A stretch of DNA of 64,000 bases from Trichoplax adhaerens (Eukaryota; Placozoa; Uniplacotomia; Trichoplacea; Trichoplacidae), in assembly GCF_000150275.1 (NCBI RefSeq), contig NW_002060944.1, positions 807,014-871,013 on the forward strand. The letters are read 5' to 3'. This document shows positions 54,501-64,000 of the stretch, piece by piece. Both the position numbers and the translations under genes were made by a program. The notes under the pieces are model-generated. The model worked only from the letters and a program-made list of their open reading frames with translations. It did not search any database and had not been told where the DNA came from. How positions within the stretch are numbered: position 1 is the stretch's first letter; every line of letters begins with the position of its first letter.

Positions 54501-56408
54501 ATTCTATTTATTCGTGACATGTAGCTATGACGAAGAATTTGTAAAACAGATGCTTCATTTGTGCTGGAATAAGGTATTTTTATTATAATACGATGTCACA
54601 CAGGAGCCTCGCTTAACTTTAATATTCACCAGCTAACGCTTAAACTATCTTTATAATTTAGTTCGAAGACACAAATGTACCCGGTTGGTGGGCAATTTAA
54701 GTCGTTGAATTTACTAATAAAATAGGTTTTAACCATATAATTATAACTACCGTGTCATAATATGGCAAATATTTATTTACAGCTGTTTTACGTCAAACTT
54801 CTGTGGCCTACATCGCAAGTTTCGTTGCTAGAGCAAAATTTGTGCCATTAAGGTCAGATTATTGATGTTAATGTAAAAAATCTTTGTCAACAAATTTGGA
54901 ATTAGACTAATTTATAGTTAAAGTATTACATCCCGCATTTTATTGATAATGTTACACGACATTGATAGTTATAAACATTTCGTCAATGATAGGTAATCGT
55001 ATTAATCAATGACATTAATCTTTCATATATTAGAATTATCAATACATGCATAGAAATATTTTGTACCTGGATTCATAGGTAATTTATATTGTGTATCTTG
55101 ATTTAGACCTTTGATAGCGTTATTAGGAAGGATACAGCATATTACTATTCAATATTTAATGTTGTAGATATCTTGATGAACATGGAAATTGCACCACTGC
55201 CGATATTGACACACACTGCCTTTTCTATTCTGCCTGCCAAGTACATTCTAAAATAAGATTTAATTTTATAAGATATTATAAAGTGTAAATTTATCAACAT
55301 GAATAAAACTGAAATTAGATTAATACCTAATTGCTATGCATTATTATACCCGTGTCTCTATATCTAGTGTTTGTTTTACATGATTGTTTTCAAGCATGAA
55401 AACCTGATGGCAGATGAAGAAGGTCAGTGGTATTACTTTATCAATATAGATATGCTTAGATGAAATTGTCAGTCTTTGTTCGACTTCAATGTTCCTAAAA
55501 TGTGCTTGTACATTGTGAAGGTAAAAAATTACTCAATCGTGGTGGTCTCCAAAGAATTGTTACGTCAAAATTAAACCCATTACGAGTAAGTCTTTACTGC
55601 TTAATCTGCAGTTTGATTTTAGCATAATTAAAATTTTAACCATCCGATATTTGTATAGTTTTGTATGCCGATCCTAGTCAAATTTTTTGCAGCAATTACA
55701 AGGTAAGATTATTTAATTGGCTTATTATGCATGTTTATTCCTTCACATAACTGCTACTGTATGTTTTGACTAAAATTATGGATTAATGTTTGATTGAATA
55801 ATTATAATGTTAGTGAACATGAATTAGTTTATTGCTATACAATTATTGAGAGCAATAAAAGAGAGCAGCTGCCTACCGCTTTATTCGGTGGAGATAAACA
55901 GCTTACGCGTGATATCAACAATCAATTAGATACATTTTTCCCTTTTGATCCTTACCTCCTATCGCGGTATGATAATGTATTTGCTGATAACGTAATTAGT
56001 TGTATGTTCATGTTTTAATCGTAATCGTAGAATGTAGAATTAAATATAATATAGCAAATATCCTAATCCTGTATAGGTCGGCTAAAACGATCGAACCTCT
56101 ATATCAAAGCTGGGATGATAACCTAAACTCTAATGCTGCCTGTACAAAAAATCAACAAGAGGTCGATTTTGATATTTTGCGGCTAGTCGTTGCTAAATAC
56201 TAATTTAGACAGGTCTTAATTTTTTATATATATTGCACGATAGGAGAATGAGGACGATGACGATTATCTATCTTCTGATGCATTGTCTCCATACGACTGT
56301 ATGAATAGTTTCTCTCCAGGATTTGGTATTTCTCCTGCAAGGGCAATGATGCAGAATTACTATAGAGCAAGGAGCCATTCAAATTCAATGAACGATGATA
56401 AGTTTTAA
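51538..56408 (+). CDS. RRN3: RNA polymerase I initiation factor RRN3 / TIF-IA
   Basis: RRN3 bridges Pol I to the promoter-bound selectivity factor for rRNA transcription in the nucleolus. Exons: 51538-51651, 52435-52491, 52686-52775, 52887-53019, 53111-53161, 53312-53366, 53501-53570, 53671-53769, 53861-53938, 54051-54189, 54303-54352, 54454-54573, 54662-54683, 54783-54852, 55168-55240, 55368-55422, 55521-55585, 55659-55702, 55814-55966, 56077-56161, 56244-56408 (stop). The chain is in phase and gives 595 residues (human 651). Family matches include YIASFVARAKFVPL, FYSACQ, LVYCYTIIESN, LDTFFPFDPYLL and EPLYQSWDD, then an acidic stretch and a tail with SPGFGISPAR. Donors at 53020, 54353 and 54684 are GTTAG/GTTGG rather than GTAAG. 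Bases 55107-55160 look like an extra conserved exon, discussed as a finding. Confidence 0.92.
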
Positions 56409-56982
56409 TAATGTAAATTTACTCCTTTGAAAGAAATAGTCAATTCTAATATTTTGGCATTTTGTGGACCTTATCAGATAGATACATTATAATATGATGA
56501 TCTATGTACACTCGGCACATATATTTTCTGCACATGTATATAATATTCAATTAGTATTTTCAATTGTTAGGATATTAAAGTGTACAGTATAAGGCAAACG
56601 TAGAATTTAAATCAATCAAAATGCATGCAACTAAATTGTTTATCAAATTTTAATATAGTTAGTTTATATATGAAGAAAGAATGTAATAATCGAATTATGA
56701 TGATTTTTAGTAGCGTAAATTCTTATAAATATCATATTATTTTAAAAATAAAAATTATCATCTTTACAGATACAATAGAATGGGTTTTAAGTTTTTATAC
56801 GGATATAATTAATTCAAGATTATACATTATACATCGAATCTGTTTTGATGTACATATGATTGCTCGTAAACAGATAATATAAGATTTATAACACAAAATG
56901 AACAGTAAAGTAGTTTAGCAATTGTCTATCAGTATGTCAAAAATAAATTTAGCCCAAGTTTAGAATAGAAATAAGCAGGTAT
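56409..56982. other. RRN3 3' flank
   Basis: AT-rich stretch following the RRN3 stop, probably its 3' UTR. No exon was supported. Confidence 0.4.
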
Positions 56983-57728
56983 TTATTTCACTGGTTTAAG
57001 ACGAATGACTAAATTCATACTTCGGTAAATGGTCGTAGGGTAAATCAGTACAAAGAATGTAAAGTAAGCGAAGTTAATACAATTACTATAGAAAAGTAAG
57101 AAAAGATCAACAACGAATACGATAAAAATAAATTAGGAAAACAATTATTCTTAGTTGTTATTAACGTGAGTTGTATGATACATTGTATAATACAATTGGT
57201 GTTGAATCACTAGGTGATACAAGGATAATAATTAAACAAACTCGTATCTGTGTTTTAAGAAGTATTCAATTTGCGCGAAATTTTTGATGTAACGAGTACA
57301 ACGTTCAACAATTGCCAACCATTTTATTATTTTACTACCTATACGCAGTGCATGGCGTATTGCACCATATCCAACTTCATCCCATTTATTCTCCGTACGA
57401 TAGGAGAGAATAGAATATTAGCCATCGTCTACAAAATTATATTTATTTTCGATAACTACTATTTGACTGAAGATTACGGTATGAGTTTGACGGAAGGTGA
57501 ATATTTTAGAGATATTATGAATTAAGTAAGAAATATTTACTCGTATACATATCTAGTATCAGTTTTAGCTATGCAATATCGCAGTAAATTAGATTAATGT
57601 AGATAAACTATGAAATAGTTATTAGCTTCTGTATGTAATAGAAATACAGAAAATGTTATTGCAAAAAGCCACATAATTAATAATAGAGAAGGTCTAGTAT
57701 CCGTTATTATTTCGGCATTATAATATTT
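56983..57728 (-). CDS. Possible last three exons of an unidentified membrane protein
   Basis: Three minus-strand exons fit together in phase: 57728-57609, 57390-57242 and 57085-56983 (stop). They encode 123 residues. The first has charged residues followed by the hydrophobic LLLIMWLFAITFSVFLLH. The second is amphipathic and basic (GYGAIRHALRIGSKIIKWLA). The third has NFAYFTFFVLIYPTTIY, then a short basic tail ending KPVK. Acceptors have good pyrimidine tracts, especially the last ('cttttcttacttttctatag'); donors are GTTT-type and weaker. I do not recognise the family. Upstream exons would lie beyond 57.73 kb, but the repeats at 57.8 kb intervene and none was found. It may be a real gene tail, a broken gene or chance. 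Confidence 0.3.
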
Positions 57729-57803
57729 CTATGTAATGAAATGAAAAGTGTAGAGATCAAGCTACAAAACTTTAACAAACTTTCATTCTACTTTCGTTGC
57801 ACT

Positions 57804-58135
57804 CCGGTCGACTTAACGCTAATACTTTGACACCAAATAAAATTTGGGGAAATAACCGAACAACAATTTATTTCAAAGCAAAAATGGACAGAAGTATAAA
57901 CCGAACAACCTTACAAATACTTAGCTTTAAGTATTATTAAAATAAATAACAGACAAAAAAAAAACTGTCAACGACCAAACAACCTTTCAAAAAGAAGAAC
58001 GTTTTAACTTACGACAATTCGACCCCGAAGGCCTTTTTAAATTCAACAAGTTCTTCGAATAAAATCTTCTTCTACTCTCCCTCTAAATTTTCTAATTGCA
58101 CTATCATTTATAGGCTTCATAGAGCCGTCTGAGGT
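57804..58135 (+). repeat. Dispersed repeat, copy 1
   Basis: It starts 'ccggtcgacttaa', then 'tttgacaccaaataaaat', 'ataaccgaacaacaattt', 'caacctttcaaa' and 'ttcttcgaataaaatcttct'. A direct-orientation copy begins at 59210. No coding potential was seen. Confidence 0.7.
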
Positions 58136-59209
58136 ATTTAAAACTAAACATTTGCTAACCAATCGCTCTTAAGATCCGTTTTAGAAAACTATTTTGCACC
58201 ATTTAAGAAAACAAAAATCATTCAAAGTTCAGACACAATTTACCCTACGATTCCCTTACAAAACACTATAAAACTAACAAGCTAACTATAAAAATACATC
58301 AAACTTCATTTCTAACATAATTTCTATCATTAATACACTATAAAAGTCTAAAAATCAACCTTTAAACATCAAGATTTAGTCATAAAAACAACATTCTAAC
58401 TACCTAATAATCAACACAACCTCTGCCAATTTCCATCTTATTTTCTACTTTCCTCACTAAATCTCCTAATGTGACTTCAAGTCACGTCATAAAATTCCAA
58501 AGTTTCAAATTCATAACAAAAAGTCCAAATCTCAAAAATCAACTCTTACGATATTTTTCACAAACAAAAATCCAAAAATTAAAACAGAAAAATTATAATT
58601 CAGACATAAATTAAAAATAAACCCGACCGGTTCCAAAGCAGGAAAATTATATCGGACACAAACCCGACCGGTCCCAGAATCCGAAAACTATATCGGACAC
58701 AAATCCGGAAAAATTCGCTTTTTATGAAGATCACAGTAATCGCTTATCAAAAAAATTTATATGACTACTAAGACTACTTTTCTGACATTAGTATCGCTTA
58801 GTATTCGCGAGTATTGACAGTTGATGTTTTAGCGTCAGATTGTACTGTAACTGTACGAGTATAGACTACATTAACAGTACTTTATCGTCATGTTATAAAT
58901 CCCCTTTCTCTAAGGATAGGGTTTTGCTACTAAGTCAAATTCTTTTACAATTTGAATAGACGATCAAACGCCCTTTCTTTAGATTAGGCATTTGCTCTAT
59001 AGGGCTACTTCTATAGTAATCTATATAATACCTTGTAAAATAATGAAGAAGAAAAGATGGCGACATGATGATTTGGCAGGGTAAAACTTAAAGACACTAT
59101 CACTTTGTAGGTATTTTCTATAGTAAAATAATACTAATTACATACTAAAAACTACAAAGGACTCTACTTTTAGTCCTTTTACTACATCTATATGTTAATT
59201 TTTTATATC
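58136..59209. other. Segment between the two direct repeats
   Basis: It contains a short duplication near 58620-58710: 'acccgaccggt' followed by 'atatcggacacaaa', twice, about 50 bp apart. The plus strand is strikingly poor in G up to about 58.7 kb. No reading frame resembling a transposase or reverse transcriptase was found. Confidence 0.45.
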
Positions 59210-59465
59210 CCGGTCGACTTAATGTAACTTTGACACCAAATAAAATAGAGAAAATAATCGAACAGCAATTAATTCAAAATTTACAAAGAGATAATCTAGC
59301 AATCTTTCAAATAGCATATTACCTACGGCTTACAGAAAAAAGTTAACAATTTCACATGCAACCAATTGACCTACAAAGTCATTTAACTTGAACTGTTTCT
59401 TCAAATATGATTCTTCTGCACTTAAAATTTTGTGATTGCAGCGTCATTTACAGACTTCGTAACTA
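59210..59465 (+). repeat. Dispersed repeat, copy 2
   Basis: Direct copy of 57804-58135: 'ccggtcgacttaa', 'tttgacaccaaataaaat', 'ataatcgaacagcaatt', 'caatctttcaaa', 'ttcttcaaatatgattcttc', 'gattgcagcgtcattta'. It is shorter and diverged by substitutions and deletions. Confidence 0.7.
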
Positions 59466-60600
59466 GAACTGGAAGCCACTTAGTAACTATGCGTTAATAA
59501 TTCTACTATATATACATGTGTGCATTAATCGTGAAATATGTTTGTGGCTAACTCTGAAGGCGGATCTGCGGTAGCCATGATACGTTAATAGTAGTGAGAA
59601 GCGTGGAGATAGATAGGAAGATAGTAATTGAGTGTGTGTTTTGAAGGAGTTTTATTTAAGCGATAGTACGTTTGTTACAAGCTTGACTAACGTGTAAGAG
59701 TTAATATCAAGACATGACGTAAAGTAAAGCGACGTAAAGTGAATTGAATAATATTCTTAGGATCGAGTATTTATACCAATGCATAGGGTTGTGTTTGCAA
59801 TACTAAGTTATACTGTATACTGTATGTATTACTATATTCTATAACATATAACATATTACCAACATCGTACAAATTACAGTACTAGTTACATGTTACGTAT
59901 CTAAGACACTACAATTTTAAAGCATAATTTGAAAATAGTTTAAATGGAGGTCAGCTCGCGATTGGATGTTTCATGAAAACACAAGATGAACAAATAAATA
60001 CGTTGAGTAAAATTAAATGGATTACAACGATGTTGGCATGTTGCTGTGGGTATCTAATATTTGTTTACTGCAAAGGTATGTGCACCTGTATATCAAGTTT
60101 TCAATAGATATGGCTGAAATGTAGAACGTAAGAGATAGCTACGTTGCCATATAAATATCATGAAGTAAATAAAAAATGTGCTTGCCATAATAATGCAAGT
60201 AAGGTATAATTATTTGATTTAGCACTATATCAACGGGTAATTGAATGTCGTATTTTATTTAATAGAGAATAAGTACTGTTATCGAAATCACTAGTATACT
60301 ATGAATGTATATCCAGTAGTTTTAATACCTAATAATCAACAAGTGATATTACTTGCTTAAAAAGCCACCCGTTGCCATCATAACAAACGACTGTTATTAA
60401 ATGAAATCTAAATCAAAGTAGCAGTTAATCGTTAAAATTCTACATTCCATTACGTTAGTTTATCCCTTTATAGTACAATTAATTTCCAAACATGAACCCT
60501 AATTAATTAATATAGAAATTATAACGAAATTCATTATGGTACATGGTTACGCGCTATGGGTAGTTACGGGCAATTTAATTAAAGATCTATGTAGATTAAT
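59466..60600. other. Spacer with one weak possible first exon
   Basis: An ATG at 59973 opens 34 codons (MKTQDEQINTLSK, then a hydrophobic segment ending GYLIFVYCK) and meets GTATGT at 60076. This looks like a signal-anchor first exon, but no downstream partner exon was found. Nothing else is supported. Confidence 0.3.
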
Positions 60601-61621
60601 GCCTATCTATAGTTTATTTAACCATTTCATTATATTACTAATATGTATATGTGTATACAATATTTTCACATTATTCAAGTTATGCTTGTATTGTGGGCAG
60701 TTTTTGTGCATTGATTTATGCTTGACGTCGCATTGACTTCTGCTAGTGTTATGCTAATTAATGAGTTAATGATAACAATTACTGATATGGATAATTACTA
60801 TCAAATACGTTAATAGAAAAAAGGCGATAATGGTGCTAGTGTATTTGGCAGTATTTCATTCGTTATGGATACTGAGTGAACGCTGATATTATAATGATTA
60901 TGATAAAGTGTCTTCTCAAAAATACAACACGAACTACAGCTTCTTGCAAAGTTCACTTTATTACATAAGATCAGGTTCGTCTCATAACTACCAAGACTAT
61001 CTCCGGACTATCTTTAACAGTAAAAGCTCGCGGTTTATATGCCCTTTGTTATAGAATGAATTTTACACAATGCAATCATATCTTGACAATTAAGTCGCAA
61101 GATAACAGTTTATTATCGCGCGAAATATTCATTATAGGCGCTTAATTAAAGCGCTACAACGCAACTCCCACAGCACTAACATAATTAGCGCTATCTATTA
61201 CTATCATGAAATCTTAATGTAACATCTCAATAATATCAAGACAATACGTATGTAAACCTCTTCTACAAATAGATATCTTCAAAATCATACAATCCAGCAA
61301 ACGAGTACTACTGCTCTCGTACAGTCTTACAATCATGATCCAAGCTATATGTATTGACTATGCTGATTAATGCCTACCTATAGTTTGTTTAACAAGTTTA
61401 TTATATTATTCAAGTTATGCTTGTATTTTGTGCATTTTTTGCATTGATTTATACTTGACGTTGCGTTGACTTCTGCTAGTGTTATGCTAATTAATGAGTT
61501 AGTATAAGGGCAATACACGTGTAAACCTCTGCTACAAATAAATATCTTCAAAATCATACTATCCAGCAAACGAGTACTACTGCTCTCGTACAGTCTTACA
61601 ATCATGATCCTAGCTATATTT
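60601..61621 (+). repeat. Shuffled local duplications
   Basis: Block A (60601-60770, 'gcctatctatagttt' to 'atgctaattaatgagtta') recurs at 61372-61507 with an internal deletion. Block B (61240-61351, 'gtaaacctcttctacaaata' to 'atcatgatccaagctatat') recurs at 61508-61621. The order is A...B...A-B, so the second A and B are adjacent. Copy identity is high, suggesting a fairly recent event. Confidence 0.85.
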
Positions 61622-61888
61622 GGGGCTGCACTACAATGATATAGAAAAATAATTGATGATCGTCATTTGATTAAGGACGTATCAAATTTTATCCATTTAA
61701 CAGCATTCTTAACTGAAGTAGACTTTGAAATATCGATTGAACGTTAAAGACAGCTATTCTACAGGTTTTCGCTGATCTATTGCAACGGTCATTCGTATAG
61801 TTATCCAAATTTGGCAAATACATTGAGAAGAGCATACAAATCTATTTTATTCCATCCTATCTCTTGGTTCTTCTTCAAAATTGAAAAT

Positions 61889-63025
61889 ATGGATAATCAG
61901 TCTACTAAGACTATTCCTGATGAAGTCGAAACTCTTCACAAACAGGGTCGAAAATATCAAAATCATCGCTGTTACAAGTCAGCGCTTTGTTGGTATAAAA
62001 AAGTGATTGCTCAAATAGAATTGATACCCCAAGGTAACGATGATGTTCATCAACTTAAATATCATGTTTATCTGGAAATGGCTGATTGTTATAGAGAAGA
62101 ACATGAATATTTAGAAGCCCAAAAATGTGTTAGTGAAGCAGAGAAATTAGCTAAACAACTACAAGACGAAGCAAAGACTGCAATATGCTTGGATAGGCGG
62201 AGTAACATTAAACGACTTGAAGGCGATCGTGAAGGCGCCTTGACAGGTTTTAAAGATTCTCTTGATTTGAAATTGAAATCGTTAGGAAGTGAAAATATCG
62301 ATGTTAGTGACTCCTACAATTACATTGGCGCTGTGTACACTAATCAAGGCAAGTACGATGAGGCTTTAAAAATGTATGAAAAATCAGTGAAGATGCGATC
62401 GAGAATTAAAGGCGAGAATGATCCAGGTGTTGCTACATTACATAAGAACATAGGTAGTGTCTATTATAACCAAGGCAAGTATAATGACGCTCTAGCAAAG
62501 TATAACGAATCACTCGAGATTAGACTAGCACAATCGGATAAAAATTATCTGAAGATTGCAACGTTATATAACGAAATTGCGCTTGTCTATAATGATCAAC
62601 GCAAGTATGATGACGCTCTATTAAAGTATGAAGAATCGCTTAAGATTATACAAGAACAAGTTGGTGACAATCATCCGGACGCTGCTACGTTATATAACAA
62701 CATTGGGGGTGTTTATGATAATCAAGGCAAGTATGACGACGCTGTATCCATGCATAAGAAATCACTCGAGATTTGGCTAGCAACAACTGGTAATAACCAT
62801 CCGAGTACTGCGAAATCCTACCGAGATATGGCAAGAATCTATCTTAAGCAGTCTAACTACATTCAAGCTATCGAATTCTGTCAAAAATCATTCGATAGTT
62901 TATGCTACCTCTACGGAGAAAATCATCCTCTAGTCGTCAAAGATAAACGAATGCTTGACCAATATCGACTACTTGAAAGCGAGGCCAACACCTCAACATT
63001 GCAAGACTGCGGTAAGTCTGAATAG
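61889..63025 (+). CDS. Intronless TPR protein, kinesin-light-chain/TPR_12 type
   Basis: A single open frame from ATG 61889 encodes 378 residues (MDNQSTKTIPDE...). The frame is open about 26 codons further upstream but contains no ATG there. From about residue 15 on it consists of tetratricopeptide repeats. The C-terminal units have the 42-residue kinesin-light-chain form, for example YNNIGGVYDNQGKYDDAV followed by MHKKSLEIWLATTGNNHP, with near copies at NYIGAVYTNQGKYDEAL and NIGSVYYNQGKYNDAL. About six to seven repeats can be counted. Such repeats are protein-binding scaffolds; no catalytic domain or signal peptide is visible. Neighbouring genes have 7-23 exons, so the lack of introns suggests a retrocopy or a member of an expanded TPR family. 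Partner and function are unknown. Confidence 0.85.
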   Translation: MDNQSTKTIPDEVETLHKQGRKYQNHRCYKSALCWYKKVIAQIELIPQGNDDVHQLKYHVYLEMADCYREEHEYLEAQKCVSEAEKLAKQLQDEAKTAICLDRRSNIKRLEGDREGALTGFKDSLDLKLKSLGSENIDVSDSYNYIGAVYTNQGKYDEALKMYEKSVKMRSRIKGENDPGVATLHKNIGSVYYNQGKYNDALAKYNESLEIRLAQSDKNYLKIATLYNEIALVYNDQRKYDDALLKYEESLKIIQEQVGDNHPDAATLYNNIGGVYDNQGKYDDAVSMHKKSLEIWLATTGNNHPSTAKSYRDMARIYLKQSNYIQAIEFCQKSFDSLCYLYGENHPLVVKDKRMLDQYRLLESEANTSTLQDCGKSE

Positions 63026-64000
63026 AATAGAATAACGATGACTTTACCCCTATTGCAAGTGATTAATACTATCCTCTTGTCCTCTTGTACGGTAATTTAA
63101 TCGTTCAATATCGATAGCAAACTAGTCATGATATAAATGCACATGATCAAATTATTTTTAACATTTCCACTATAATTTTTAATATAGCATAGATTAATAA
63201 GCGCATGACTAACCCTAACGTCCTAAAATACTCAATGTAAATCCTTACCAGTAACTGAGCAGTCTATTTTCATCCGGTACAACGATTTGAACGAAATAGA
63301 TAGAATTAAGTTTAAGTTTAGTTTGTTAATCGATTCTTAATAAGAAATAAGAAAATGAAGTCTTAGCGTACACAACTTGGCATGGTTTTCCTTGAGTAGC
63401 TCTATCTCGCAATAAGGTTGAAAATACAATAAGGCATCCAATTGTAATCACAACTAACAAATCAAATTCATTGAAATGCTCAGGCACTTTCCTATCGATA
63501 TCATCGATGTAGTCAATAAACTAGTCAAAATGAATTATATTACAGTATATATATATATATGACAGATATTTTTCTCGTATAGCCCATTTAAGTACACATA
63601 AGTTAAGCAGTAGGATAGCCATGCATTTTTGTAGGATTGCCACTAATTAGAACACTCAAAATCACACAATCGAAACAATTTGCTTTCGAAAATCATTCAT
63701 CAAGACAATAATATTTATATGTAGACAACAAATAGTCACTTGAGTAACTTTCTATATGGTCAATAATGAATTCAACAAAATCGATCCCATCTAAGATTAT
63801 TTGTTAAAATCGATAGAAACGTCTGCAAAGAGAAGTCATTGAATGGCGGCTGCCTTAATAATTCTCTTTTAATTATAGTAAACATTCTAATGAGCGATGT
63901 GATATCGCTTACTATATTATTTCTTGGCCAATAGTGCGCTGCCGTCATTATAAAAGTTGAAAATTTTTTAAATATTTTAATTGGAATATTTTATTCCTAT
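63026..64000. other. Right end of window, no assigned gene
   Basis: Mostly AT-rich spacer with an (AT)n run at 63547-63561. On the minus strand, 63536 down to about 63328 is open after a 'ctag' acceptor and encodes VPEHFNEFDLLVVITIG before a stop. It could be the last exon of a gene beginning beyond the window, but the family is not recognised. Confidence 0.35.

Noticed and set aside
55794-56203. Two separate open frames treated as independent genes
   Set aside because: They are RRN3 exons 19 and 20 extended into neighbouring introns.
57271-57525. 84-codon plus-strand open frame
   Set aside because: It has no family resemblance, and the opposite strand gives a better phase-consistent exon.
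57804-59465. LTR retrotransposon
   Set aside because: The direct repeats lack clear TG...CA ends and no reverse transcriptase, integrase or gag-like frame lies between them.

Overview
This 64 kb window is animal nuclear DNA. It is AT-rich, and the genes are cut into many small exons by short GT-AG introns. Their products are core eukaryotic and metazoan proteins. Gene content, intron density and compactness suggest a placozoan (Trichoplax or a relative). That assignment is inference from gene style, not from any search.

Layout: (1) 1-4277, plus strand: most of the kinetochore gene NUF2. The start of its calponin-homology domain is not found, and an 80-bp tandem array runs into its first recognised exon. 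(2) 4.3-6.1 kb: convergent spacer with a decayed copy of the last THUMPD1 exon. (3) 6135-9060, minus: complete 7-exon THUMPD1. (4) 9.06-10.1 kb: head-to-head promoter region built from four lengthening repeat units rich in GTACAGTAC motifs. (5) 10096-13362, plus: complete 7-exon secreted or lysosomal alpha-L-fucosidase. (6) 14858-17663, minus: complete 7-exon CDK4/6-type kinase. (7) 17.7-35.6 kb: an 18-kb stretch with no supportable gene, holding microsatellites and degenerate tandem arrays. (8) 35594-45454, minus: a 23-exon TRPA-type ankyrin/TRP channel of about 1161 residues. (9) 47687-50579, minus: complete 8-exon CHMP6 (ESCRT-III). (10) 51538-56408, plus: the Pol I factor RRN3, head-to-head with CHMP6 and with an ambiguous junction near 55.16 kb. 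(11) 56.98-57.73 kb, minus: three phase-compatible exons of an unidentified membrane protein. (12) 57.8-59.5 kb: direct repeats and a strongly G-depleted strand. (13) 60.6-61.6 kb: shuffled local duplications. (14) 61889-63025, plus: an intronless kinesin-light-chain-type TPR protein, an oddity beside its intron-rich neighbours.

The genes do not form a pathway; they are ordinary neighbours in a compact animal genome. For the long genes the exon chains were built by hand. Each junction was checked for GT/AG and for reading phase, and the products were compared with remembered human orthologues. Exon limits are therefore predictions. The best leads are the TRPA channel that lacks most electrophile-sensing cysteines, the RRN3 junction, the repeat-built divergent promoter, and the tandem array that multiplies a NUF2 splice acceptor. 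No CRISPR, tRNA, rRNA or intact transposon was recognised.
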